Made by a program: the position numbers and the translations under genes
From: Alphaproteobacteria bacterium
GTDB lineage: Bacteria; Pseudomonadota; Alphaproteobacteria; Rickettsiales; UBA1997
Reading direction: 5' to 3'
Assembly (NCBI GenBank): GCA_016869775.1
Contig: VGDJ01000021.1
Coordinates: 1 to 14,231 of the forward strand
Length of the DNA: 14,231 nucleotides
Notes under the pieces: generated by a model
Seen by the model: the letters and a program-made list of their open reading frames with translations, nothing else
What the model was told of the DNA's origin: nothing
Databases searched by the model: none
Shown here: piece by piece, positions 1 to 6,306 of the stretch
Layout of the letters: each line of letters begins with the position of its first letter
Numbering within the stretch: position 1 is the first letter of the stretch

Positions 1-864
1 AACTTCGTCAATAGTTGAGATTTGATTGTTTAAAATATTAATTTTAGTTTGCTCCACAGCGTCTTTTATCATTAAAGATGTAATAATTTTTTTGGCCTCA
101 CCCACTAACAATTCGTTTCTAATATTAGGGTTTTTAGTTAAAATTTGATGATAAATCTCCCCAACTAACGGTAGTTCAAATAATTCTTTAACATCAAATA
201 ATTGGGCACGCAAACCATCTTCAATATCATGATTATTATACGCAATATCATCGGAAAGAGCTGAAATTTGGGCTTCAAGCGATGGATTTTTAGTCAACTC
301 TAAATCAAATAATCGATTAAATTGTTGTATATAATTATCTTTCTCTAGTTCATCTAAATTAATTTTGCCATTATGCTTTGCAACCCCCTCTAGAGTTGCA
401 AATGTTAAATTTAAACCCTCAAAATCAATTAGCCTGTTCTCAATTTTTGTGATTAATTTAAGAGTATGAACATTGTGAGAAAAACCACCATAATTAGTCA
501 TTACCTTATTGAGAGATTCTTCACCCGCATGGCCGAAAGGTGGATGACCCAAATCATGAGCCAGAGAAATAATCTCCGAAAGATCTTGGTTTACATCTAA
601 GGCTCCGGCAATCCATCGCGAAATTTGAGCTACTTCAAGCGTGTGAGTAAGTCTGGTGCGATAATGATCGCCTTGGTGATTGACAAAAACTTGAGTTTTG
701 TATTGCAATCTTCGAAAGGCTGAAGAGTTAATAATTCGATGACGATCAGCCTCAAATAAAGATCGATAAATTAAATCTTCAGAATTTTCTGTGTGTAATT
801 TTCGGGTATAAAATTTTTCAATTTGGTCATCAATTGCATATTTAGCTAATTTAATTTTATGCAT
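1..864 (-). CDS. dgt: Deoxyguanosinetriphosphate triphosphohydrolase-like protein (C-terminus cut off by window edge)
   Basis: HD-domain nucleotide hydrolase of the type-2 dGTPase family, which cleaves dNTPs to deoxynucleoside plus triphosphate in the cytoplasm. I translated 288 codons by hand; the frame is open to base 1, so perhaps 90-100 C-terminal residues are missing. Family hallmarks appear in order: FEADRHRIINSSAFRRLQ (about 37-53), KTQVF (56-60), RTRLTHTLE with H74, the HDLGHPPFGH motif (H103, D104, H107, H112), SHN at 129-131, and LSDDIAYNNHDIEDGL (203-218, D205/D206, H212, D213). All metal-binding residues seem intact. ATG at 864 is the only plausible start: an in-frame TAA lies seven codons upstream. 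The gene follows the 45-residue membrane protein after a 4-base gap, so it is probably the third gene of the kbl operon. The family call is firm. The true substrate (dGTP or other dNTPs) cannot be read from sequence. Confidence 0.95.
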   Translation of the reverse strand, partial: MHKIKLAKYAIDDQIEKFYTRKLHTENSEDLIYRSLFEADRHRIINSSAFRRLQYKTQVFVNHQGDHYRTRLTHTLEVAQISRWIAGALDVNQDLSEIISLAHDLGHPPFGHAGEESLNKVMTNYGGFSHNVHTLKLITKIENRLIDFEGLNLTFATLEGVAKHNGKINLDELEKDNYIQQFNRLFDLELTKNPSLEAQISALSDDIAYNNHDIEDGLRAQLFDVKELFELPLVGEIYHQILTKNPNIRNELLVGEAKKIITSLMIKDAVEQTKINILNNQISTIDEV

Positions 865-868
865 AAAT

Positions 869-1006
869 TCATTTGATAAAACTTAAGATTAGTAACCCAA
901 TTAATGAGGTAAAAAAAACAATTGATAAAGCAAAAAGCGTGGCTTTGAGCATAATGCGTTTTTTGATAAATTGCTTTTCTTGACTAGTTAAATCTTGTTT
1001 ATTCAT
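869..1006 (-). CDS. Small single-span membrane protein, unknown function (45 aa)
   Basis: A short reading frame between kbl and the dGTPase gene. Its ATG shares one base with the kbl stop (TGATG), and its TGA lies 4 bases before the next start, exactly the packing of an operon gene. The protein has a charged N-terminal part (about residues 1-21, MNKQDLTSQEKQFIKKRIML) and then a hydrophobic stretch at about 22-43, ending in K45. This gives one transmembrane helix with the positive patch KKR at 15-17 next to it, so the N-terminus is probably cytoplasmic. There is no lipobox and no cleavable signal. I do not recognise the family. Precise fit between two genes, standard start and stop, and a sensible membrane topology argue that it is real. 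It may be translated by coupling to kbl. Confidence 0.65.
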   Translation of the reverse strand: MNKQDLTSQEKQFIKKRIMLKATLFALSIVFFTSLIGLLILSFIK

Positions 1007-2214
1007 CAAATCACGCCAAGCTTTTTGCCAACTTTAATAAAAGCCTTAATGGCTTCATCAAGGTGCTCTTTTTCGTGACCTGCCGAAATTTGCACTCTAA
1101 TTCTAGCAGTATTTTTTGGGACCACTGGAAACGAAAAAGCAATTACATAAATCCCTTCATCTTCAATCATCATTTTGGCAAATTTACTCGCCAAAACTGC
1201 ATCTCCAAGCATAACCGGAACAACCGGATGAACACCTTCTGGGTCGTGAATAACAAAACCCGCTTCAATAATTTTTTTACGAAAATAAGCGGTATTATCG
1301 GCCAGTTTTTTTATTAAATATTTTGATTCCAAAATCATGTCGATAATTTCAATTCCAACCGCACAAACAATCGGCAAAATATTATTAGAAAATAAATAAG
1401 GTCGAGCCTTGTTGCGAAGTTTTTCAATAATATTTTTTTTAGAAGCAATAAAACCGCCACTTGTTCCTCCAAATGCCTTTCCTAAGGTACTAACTAAAAT
1501 ATCGACTCTCCCCTCAACCTTGCAATATTCGGGGGTTCCGCGCCCATTTTCGCCAATAAGTCCAGTCGCATGACAATCATCAACCAACAAAATTGCTTTA
1601 TATTTTTCAGCTAAATCACAAATTTCATTCAATTTGGCGATATCTCCATCCATTGAAAATACTCCATCGGTAACAATCATTAAATTGCGGTGACGACTTG
1701 CTTCTTGAAGTTTCTTTTCAAGTTCGGCCATATCGTTATATTTATAAAAATATCTATGAGCCTTACAAAGTCTAATTCCATCAATTAGACTAGCATGATT
1801 CAAGTCGGCCGAAATAATGGCATCATTTTCATCAAGAAGAGCAGCAAAAACTCCGCCATTAGCGCCAAAACATGATGCAAAAGTTATTACATCTTCATAA
1901 TTCAAAAACTCGGCGAGTTTTTGTTCAAATTTTTTGTGAAGGTCAAAGGTTCCGCATATAAATCGAACTGAAGCGGTTCCAAGGCCATAATTATCGAGAG
2001 TTTTTTTAGCAATTTCGATTAAATTTTGGTTATTAGCCAAACCCAAATAATTATTGGCACAAAAATTTAAAACTTTTTTCTTGGAGTTATGATGATAAAT
2101 CTCGATATTTGAGGATTGCGATGAGGTAATTTCATATTCACCTTTATACAGCCCATTGGTTTTTAAATCTTCCAATTCGCAAGCTATATTATCTAAAAAC
2201 TCGGTTTTAAACAT
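1006..2214 (-). CDS. kbl: Glycine C-acetyltransferase (2-amino-3-ketobutyrate CoA ligase)
   Basis: Pyridoxal-phosphate enzyme of the alpha-oxoamine synthase family. It splits 2-amino-3-ketobutyrate with CoA into glycine and acetyl-CoA, the second step of threonine breakdown through threonine dehydrogenase. The 402 residues match the usual length of about 400. Visible motifs are NFCANNYLGLA (50-60), SVRFICGT (82-89), the ring-stacking region ASCFGANGG (113-121), NHAS with H140, VTDGVFSMDGD (181-191), VDDCHATGLIG (211-221, with D212 for the cofactor ring nitrogen and H215) and STLGKAFGGTSGG (242-254) with cofactor lysine K246. The DDCHATG.IG..GRGT pattern separates it from 5-aminolevulinate synthase, which normally has DE.HA.G. 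No threonine dehydrogenase gene is visible next to it. The upstream bases lack a clear Shine-Dalgarno. It leads the kbl, small membrane protein, dGTPase-like cluster. Confidence 0.95.
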   Translation of the reverse strand: MFKTEFLDNIACELEDLKTNGLYKGEYEITSSQSSNIEIYHHNSKKKVLNFCANNYLGLANNQNLIEIAKKTLDNYGLGTASVRFICGTFDLHKKFEQKLAEFLNYEDVITFASCFGANGGVFAALLDENDAIISADLNHASLIDGIRLCKAHRYFYKYNDMAELEKKLQEASRHRNLMIVTDGVFSMDGDIAKLNEICDLAEKYKAILLVDDCHATGLIGENGRGTPEYCKVEGRVDILVSTLGKAFGGTSGGFIASKKNIIEKLRNKARPYLFSNNILPIVCAVGIEIIDMILESKYLIKKLADNTAYFRKKIIEAGFVIHDPEGVHPVVPVMLGDAVLASKFAKMMIEDEGIYVIAFSFPVVPKNTARIRVQISAGHEKEHLDEAIKAFIKVGKKLGVI

Positions 2215-2249
2215 TTTAAAATTTTTTATTGATTGATAGAGAGCCAGAA

Positions 2250-2278
2250 ACTAAATTCTTCAAAAATTAAATTTTCAA
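2250..2278 (-). promoter_or_regulatory. Possible promoter for the kbl operon
   Basis: On the minus strand TTGAAA (2278-2273) is followed after 17 bases by TTTAGT (2255-2250). The -35 matches five of six and the -10 four of six consensus positions. It would give a leader of about 30 bases before the kbl ATG. In such AT-rich DNA, matches of this quality arise by chance, so this is weak support. Confidence 0.3.
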
Positions 2279-2333
2279 AAAATTTCTAAACAAACTTTTA
2301 AAGAATACAAAATTAAGAATTTCTACTCTTGAA

Positions 2334-2357
2334 CTTGAAATTTATAAAATTTTCAAG
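2334..2357. repeat. Imperfect inverted repeat in the kbl/lipoprotein divergent spacer
   Basis: The arms CTTGAAATTT and AAATTTTCAAG pair over 10 positions with one bulged T and a short AT centre. It is not followed by a T-run on either strand, so it is not a standard terminator. Its place between two divergent genes would suit an operator, but no regulator is known. The left arm is preceded by CTTGAA, partly repeating the arm. Confidence 0.45.
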
Positions 2358-2407
2358 GGTAAAATTTTTAGGTAAAATTTTTAGGAAAAATTCTTAGGAA
2401 ATTTTTA
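2358..2407. repeat. 13-base tandem repeat, nearly four copies
   Basis: Consecutive units GGTAAAATTTTTA (2358-2370), GGTAAAATTTTTA (2371-2383), GGAAAAATTCTTA (2384-2396) and a shortened GGAAATTTTTA (2397-2407). The first two are identical. Each unit is an A-tract joined to a T-tract spaced by GG, so A/T tracts recur about every 13 bases. The array sits 36 bases upstream of the -10 element of the lipoprotein gene. It could be a binding array for a DNA-bending protein, or simply replication slippage in AT-rich DNA. Confidence 0.7.
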
Positions 2408-2442
2408 AAAGGTTTTTTATATTTTTTTGAAAAAAAATAATT

Positions 2443-2448
2443 TATAAT
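2443..2448 (+). promoter_or_regulatory. -10 element of the small lipoprotein gene
   Basis: A perfect TATAAT hexamer lies 32 bases before the ATG at 2481. No good -35 is seen at 16-18 bases; TTGAAA at 2427-2432 is too close (10 bases). The T-rich and A-rich upstream DNA and the tandem repeats may substitute for a -35. Expected transcript start is near 2455, leaving a leader of about 25 bases. Confidence 0.5.
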
Positions 2449-2480
2449 CATCTTAAATTTTAAATCAAATCATAATTCTT

Positions 2481-2720
2481 ATGAAAAACTATCTTCGTTT
2501 GACCCTTGTCTCTATTGTTAGCATTGCTTTTTTAAGCTCTTGTTGCAAATTAGGATACAAAAAAAGCTGTTCGTCAGATTGCCATTCTCAAAAACAAGAA
2601 GAGATTAAATCTGCAGATTCAACAACTGACAACAAATCAGTCGAAGTTAAGAAGAAGAAAAAAGTCAAAAAATCTAAAAAAGTTGAAACTCCAAAAGTTG
2701 AAACTCCAAAAGCTAACTAA
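2481..2720 (+). CDS. Small lysine-rich lipoprotein, unknown function
   Basis: 79 residues with a clear type II signal peptide: K2 and R6 in the n-region, a hydrophobic core at 7-18, and the lipobox L18-S19-S20-C21. C21 would be lipidated. The mature part of about 59 residues has extra cysteines at 22, 30 and 34, is rich in Ser/Asp/Glu in the middle, and ends in a strongly basic segment (57-72, mostly Lys) with the direct repeat VETPK VETPK. Residues +2/+3 after the lipid cysteine are C22 and K23 rather than Asp, which suits Lol-dependent export to the outer membrane. It appears to be a single-gene transcript: its own -10 element before it and a strong terminator after it. No Shine-Dalgarno is visible. 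I do not recognise the family. The basic tail could contact LPS, murein or another anionic partner, but that is speculation. Confidence 0.8.
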   Translation: MKNYLRLTLVSIVSIAFLSSCCKLGYKKSCSSDCHSQKQEEIKSADSTTDNKSVEVKKKKKVKKSKKVETPKVETPKAN

Positions 2721-2734
2721 TCTTATCTTTTCAG

Positions 2735-2780
2735 ACCTAAAATTTGGTTGATAATTTTAATCAAATTTTAGGTTTTTTTT
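2735..2780 (+). terminator. Rho-independent terminator after the small lipoprotein gene
   Basis: Arms ACCTAAAATTTGGTT (2735-2749) and AATCAAATTTTAGGT (2759-2773) form a 15-pair stem with one G-U wobble and a 9-base loop, running straight into eight T residues (2773-2780). It separates the lipoprotein gene from thiL. The best terminator in the window. Confidence 0.9.
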
Positions 2781-2837
2781 CGCTTTGTTTTTTGAGTTTT
2801 TTCGATAATTTTATTTTTTTAGAGAGTTTTATTAATA

Positions 2838-3896
2838 ATGAAAGAATTTGAATTAATCGAAAAAATTTTCACCCCACTTGCCAAATCTCCCAAGAAAATC
2901 AAGTCTTTAGACCCAAATATTTCAACAAAATTTGACTCACTTTGTCTTCAAAATGATGTGGCTCTTATCGAACTAGATTCAAAAAGAAATTTGGTTTTGA
3001 GCAAAGATTTAATGTGTGAAGGAGTGCATTTTTTAAAATCCGATGGTGGATTTGAAATTGCCTCAAAATTATTACTTTCAAATCTATCCGACATAGCCTC
3101 AAGCGGTGCGACTCCATTATGCTATATGCTTGGCTTCACCAAAAATAACTCATTACCAAAAAAATTTTATACCGAATTTGGGCGGGCTTTATCAAAAATT
3201 CAAAACCAATATAATATTAGACTCATCGGTGGTGACACCTCGAACTCTAAATTGCTCCAATATTCAATTACAATATTTGGAGTAGCATTAAAAGATCAAT
3301 TATTATTACGACAAAACGCTCAAAATGGAGATTTAATTTTTGTTTCTAATGCCATCGGAGATGCGTATTTGGGTCTTAATTTAAAACTTAAAAATAGCTC
3401 CAATTTAAAAACTTATGAAAAAAAATTGCTTGAAAAACATTTTTATCCACAACCCCGAACCGAGCTTTCAAAACAATTACTTGAACAAAATTTATCAAAA
3501 TGCGCAACCGATATTTCTGATGGACTTATGACTGATTTAACCAATATTTGCAATGCTTCTAAGCTTAATGCACAAATTTTTTTATCACAAATTCCAATCT
3601 CATCATCAGCGTTAAAATATTTACAAAAAAATTCAGATTTATCAAAACTTGATTTATTGTCAGGTGGAGATGATTATGAGTTAATTTTTAGCGTAAATCC
3701 TAAAAATGTTAACAAAATTCAAAAACTTTCAAATAAACTCGATTTAGCTCTTACTTGCATTGGCAAATTTACTAATGAAAAATTTACCAAAAAAAAATAC
3801 TCAAAAAAATTTAATGTTTTTTTATTTAATAGCCCAAAAAATATCAGTCCTGATAATATCATAAATCTCAATAAAAAAGGCTATGAGCACCAATAA
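2838..3896 (+). CDS. thiL: Thiamine-monophosphate kinase
   Basis: Cytoplasmic enzyme that phosphorylates thiamine monophosphate to thiamine pyrophosphate using ATP, the last step of cofactor synthesis. The 352 residues fit the AIR-synthase-like ThiL fold. Motifs visible: FELIEKIFTPLA (4-15) as in alphaproteobacterial ThiL, SKDLMCEGVHF (55-65), NLSDIASSGATP (82-93), LIGGDTSNS (129-137), CATDISDGLMTDL (222-234) and LSGGDDYELIF (274-284). The first metal-binding pair, normally DD (as in T-DDAA or GDDAA), reads N39-D40, so one acidic ligand is replaced by Asn. AGAGAG at 2821-2826 may serve as a ribosome binding site, and GATAAT at 2804-2809 is a possible -10. Its last 14 bases overlap the start of the RDD gene, which suggests coupled translation. 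Confidence 0.93.
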   Translation: MKEFELIEKIFTPLAKSPKKIKSLDPNISTKFDSLCLQNDVALIELDSKRNLVLSKDLMCEGVHFLKSDGGFEIASKLLLSNLSDIASSGATPLCYMLGFTKNNSLPKKFYTEFGRALSKIQNQYNIRLIGGDTSNSKLLQYSITIFGVALKDQLLLRQNAQNGDLIFVSNAIGDAYLGLNLKLKNSSNLKTYEKKLLEKHFYPQPRTELSKQLLEQNLSKCATDISDGLMTDLTNICNASKLNAQIFLSQIPISSSALKYLQKNSDLSKLDLLSGGDDYELIFSVNPKNVNKIQKLSNKLDLALTCIGKFTNEKFTKKKYSKKFNVFLFNSPKNISPDNIINLNKKGYEHQ

Positions 3897-4578
3897 TTTT
3901 ATTTTTAATTTTGCAGTTGAAGTGTCAAATGATGATCAAAAAAAATATGCTTCTTTAACTCGAAGGACCACCGCTACCCTTATTGATGTTCATATCACGC
4001 TAATAATTCGTGCTATTTTTATGCAAATTGTTTTTTCAACTTTTTTTTATAGAATTGTGAATGATTTTATAAACGATTTGGACACAAAATTTGGTACTAG
4101 AACTCCTAAAAATACCCCCGAACATATTTCATTCTTAATAAATCACCCGATTTTTATTTATACAATTTTATTTGTTTTAACAACAATTTTGCTAGGAGCT
4201 TTTTATCATGCTTACTTTAATTCATCTAATTGGCAAGCCACTATTGGCAAGAGGATAATGGGCATAATAATCTCTCAAAATAACTCGAGAATTAGTTTTT
4301 CAACTGGATTATTTCATTATTTATTATCTATTATACCATATTTATTTGTAATATTTTTAATATATTACATTAAAAGATATAATTACCAAATTTATGAGGT
4401 TTTTACTCAAAAAAAATCCGTTGCCGTAGTTGGTATTTTAATTTTAATTGCCAATCATTTGAGCGTTCTTAATAAAAAGCGCATTAATTTTTTTGATTAT
4501 TTAGCGAAAGTCGAATTTATCCAGACAAAAACTCCTTATAAATTCCCAACTCATTCGGCATTTTTTAGAAATAAATAA
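3883..4578 (+). CDS. RDD-family integral membrane protein
   Basis: 231 residues with the RDD layout: TRRTTATLIDVHI (26-38, with R28 and D35 of the first helix), a glycine-rich loop SNWQATIGKRIMGIII (115-130), matching the family's conserved Q-T-GK--G segment, and NKKRINFFDYLAKVEFI (197-213, with D205) at the end. Hydrophobic stretches at about 36-56, 88-110, 143-163 and 179-195 imply three to four membrane spans. The family's biochemical role is mostly undefined, though some members are linked to ion or osmolyte transport. The gene starts inside the end of thiL (14-base overlap) and ends 9 bases before lpxC, so it lies in one transcription unit with them. Confidence 0.85.
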   Translation: MSTNNFIFNFAVEVSNDDQKKYASLTRRTTATLIDVHITLIIRAIFMQIVFSTFFYRIVNDFINDLDTKFGTRTPKNTPEHISFLINHPIFIYTILFVLTTILLGAFYHAYFNSSNWQATIGKRIMGIIISQNNSRISFSTGLFHYLLSIIPYLFVIFLIYYIKRYNYQIYEVFTQKKSVAVVGILILIANHLSVLNKKRINFFDYLAKVEFIQTKTPYKFPTHSAFFRNK

Positions 4579-4587
4579 AATATAAAT

Positions 4588-5448
4588 ATGATAAATTTAG
4601 CTCAAAAAACCATCAATAATTCAATTAGTTGTAATTCAATTGGATTGCATACTGGTTGTAATGTAAACATGACTCTCAAACCTGCCGAAATTGATAGTGG
4701 AATAATTTTTAAACGTATCGACTTACCTGACTCTCAAAATATAATCAAAGCTGAATTTAAAAATGTTACGACCACTAATCTTGGAACAACTATTGCCAAT
4801 GAATTTGGCGCATCGGTATCAACAGTTGAGCACCTAATGGCGGCTATTTGGGGCTGTGGGATAGATAATTTAATTATTGAAATTGATAATATCGAAGTAC
4901 CAATTATGGATGGATCCTCAGAACCATTTGTCTTTTTAATTGAGTGCGCAGGAATTCATCATCAAACTGTAAATCGCAAAATTATCGAAATTCTCGAAAA
5001 TATTCGCGTTGAAGATAACGATAAATTTATTGAGGCAAATCCGGCTAATGACTTTATTCTCGATATTTCGGTTGATTTTAATCATCCATTAATCACTCAA
5101 AAAAATCTAAATTATCACTCAACTTCCCATTCTTTCAAAAATGACATTTGTCGCGCCCGAACTTTTTGCTTTAAAAACGAAATTGAAACTATGCACAAAA
5201 TGGGGTTAGCTAAAGGCGGTTCACTTGATAACGCAATTGTGGTTGATATCGATAAAATCTTGAATAACGAAAAATTACGCTATCCCGATGAGTTCATTCG
5301 CCACAAAACTTTAGATTTTATAGGTGATTTATTTTTGGCTGGACACTTCATAGTTGGGCATTTTAGGGCCAATAAAGTTGGCCACACCCTCAATAACAAA
5401 TTTCTACATTATTTGTTTAATAACCCCCAAAAATGGCGCTTGGTTTAG
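4588..5448 (+). CDS. lpxC: UDP-3-O-acyl-N-acetylglucosamine deacetylase
   Basis: Zinc enzyme for the committed step of lipid A synthesis: removal of the acetyl group from UDP-3-O-acyl-GlcNAc. The 286 residues are near the usual length of about 300. Landmarks: GLHTG (19-23), STVEHLMAAIWGCGIDN (78-94; E81 is the expected general base and H82 a zinc ligand), PIMDGSSEPFV (105-115), RARTFCF (189-195), GLAKGGSLDNA (206-216), LRYPDEFIRHKTLDFIGD (230-247; H239 and D243 are zinc ligands) and GHTLNNKFLHYL (265-276; H266 catalytic). All zinc ligands and catalytic residues are present. It follows the RDD gene by 9 bases with no Shine-Dalgarno. The presence of lpxC indicates a lipid A-bearing outer membrane. 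Confidence 0.97.
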   Translation: MINLAQKTINNSISCNSIGLHTGCNVNMTLKPAEIDSGIIFKRIDLPDSQNIIKAEFKNVTTTNLGTTIANEFGASVSTVEHLMAAIWGCGIDNLIIEIDNIEVPIMDGSSEPFVFLIECAGIHHQTVNRKIIEILENIRVEDNDKFIEANPANDFILDISVDFNHPLITQKNLNYHSTSHSFKNDICRARTFCFKNEIETMHKMGLAKGGSLDNAIVVDIDKILNNEKLRYPDEFIRHKTLDFIGDLFLAGHFIVGHFRANKVGHTLNNKFLHYLFNNPQKWRLV

Positions 5449-5453
5449 AAACG

Positions 5454-5475
5454 CAATAAAATTTCAATAAAATTT
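5454..5475. repeat. Two tandem copies of an 11-base unit after lpxC
   Basis: CAATAAAATTT is repeated directly at 5454-5464 and 5465-5475, just behind the lpxC stop, in the short space between convergent genes. It forms no convincing hairpin. Probably slippage-derived. Confidence 0.6.
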
Positions 5476-5502
5476 ATTTAATTTTTGGTGTCGCAAATGT
5501 TT

Positions 5503-5817
5503 TTAAAACAGTCGCAATTTGAGCATTCGCAATCTGAGAGCTAAACGTCGAATTTGGTTTTTTTCGCCCAACAACTCATTTATCATTTCTATAGATTTAT
5601 CACAATTTTCTATAAATTGAGCGCTCAAATTATAAGTTAACCCATCATGAAAATAATCAATATAAAGCTTTTCGGCCTCATCTTTCAATTCTGGGTTTGG
5701 TATTTTTGCAATTCTTTGTTCTATAAAAATTAACGCCGATTCAGCACTATTATCTTTCGGACCAATTGGCTCTGGCTTATTTTTGGTATTTTCAGGAAAT
5801 AAAATTATTTCTTCCAA
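5503..5817 (-). CDS. Hypothetical protein, 104 aa, helical C-terminal half
   Basis: I do not recognise this protein. The N-terminal third is proline-rich (LFPENTKNKPEPIGPKDN, 6-23). The rest looks like continuous amphipathic helix with mixed charge and ends in a very basic, leucine-rich segment (residues about 89-104: repeated R-L/R-M-L pairs, RRLALRLRMLKLRLF). No signal peptide or membrane span. The start is uncertain: the listed start is TTG at 5817, and the same frame stays open upstream to about 5862 without an ATG, adding plausible sequence such as NKLDR before LEEIILF. It lies convergent to lpxC and is codirectional with the lipoprotein and bamE genes. The balanced composition suggests a real, conserved protein. 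It could be a small nucleic-acid-binding or adaptor protein, but nothing shows this directly. Confidence 0.65.
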   Translation of the reverse strand: MEEIILFPENTKNKPEPIGPKDNSAESALIFIEQRIAKIPNPELKDEAEKLYIDYFHDGLTYNLSAQFIENCDKSIEMINELLGEKNQIRRLALRLRMLKLRLF

Positions 5818-5904
5818 TCTATCAAGTTTATTGCTTTGAGAGAAACTGTCATTTTTCGTAAATTAATTTTTAATTGTAAATTTTTAGTTAAAATTATGTT
5901 AAAT

Positions 5905-6306
5905 CTACCTAAATCTTCTGATATAATTTGGGTAAGCTTTGTATATCTGATTATCAACAATTTGACATTTTATTAGTTCTTCAGGTGGAATTTTTGGTAT
6001 ATGAAAAGACTCAATTCTTGGAATACGAATTACGGTAAAATTATCTTCAGTTTTAGTTGATAATTTTCGATTTATATGATTTTCAATTGCCTTCTTAACC
6101 TCATAGGCGTAGGCAAATCTTACCATTATTTTTTTACCATTTTGACAAATGATTTCGGTGGAGATGTTTTTTCTATTTAATTCTTTTTGTGAAGTACAAG
6201 AAAAAATAAAAACCGCAAAAATTATACTTAATAATAACCTAATAAATTGATTTATAATTTTAACTATTTTTAAATTTTTAAGGCTTGACGGTCCCAAGAC
6301 TATCAT
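5905..6306 (-). CDS. Predicted small lipoprotein of unknown function downstream of bamE
   Basis: 133 residues with a long basic n-region (K10, K13, K16, R23), a hydrophobic core at 24-35 and a likely lipobox I34-F35-S36-C37. The Phe at -2 is unusual, but the Cys position and SIIFAVFIFSCTSQ context fit. The mature part of about 97 residues contains two further Cys (in EIICQN and IKCQIV) that could form a disulfide, plus a proline-rich stretch (IPRIESFHIPKIPPEE). The ATG at 6306 lies inside the end of bamE with a 29-base overlap. No better start exists further in, only TTG at codon 4. The pairing with bamE suggests an outer-membrane or periplasmic role, perhaps as an accessory to envelope assembly; that is inference. 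Family not recognised. Confidence 0.7.
   Translation of the reverse strand: MIVLGPSSLKNLKIVKIINQFIRLLLSIIFAVFIFSCTSQKELNRKNISTEIICQNGKKIMVRFAYAYEVKKAIENHINRKLSTKTEDNFTVIRIPRIESFHIPKIPPEELIKCQIVDNQIYKAYPNYIRRFR

Noticed and set aside
1063..1317. 84-residue plus-strand frame
   Set aside because: Antisense to kbl, whose frame and motifs are unambiguous.
1006..2214. 5-aminolevulinate synthase instead of glycine C-acetyltransferase
   Set aside because: The DDCHATG-IG--GRGT and TLGKAFGG-SGG patterns follow Kbl; aminolevulinate synthase normally has DE-HA-G at that place.
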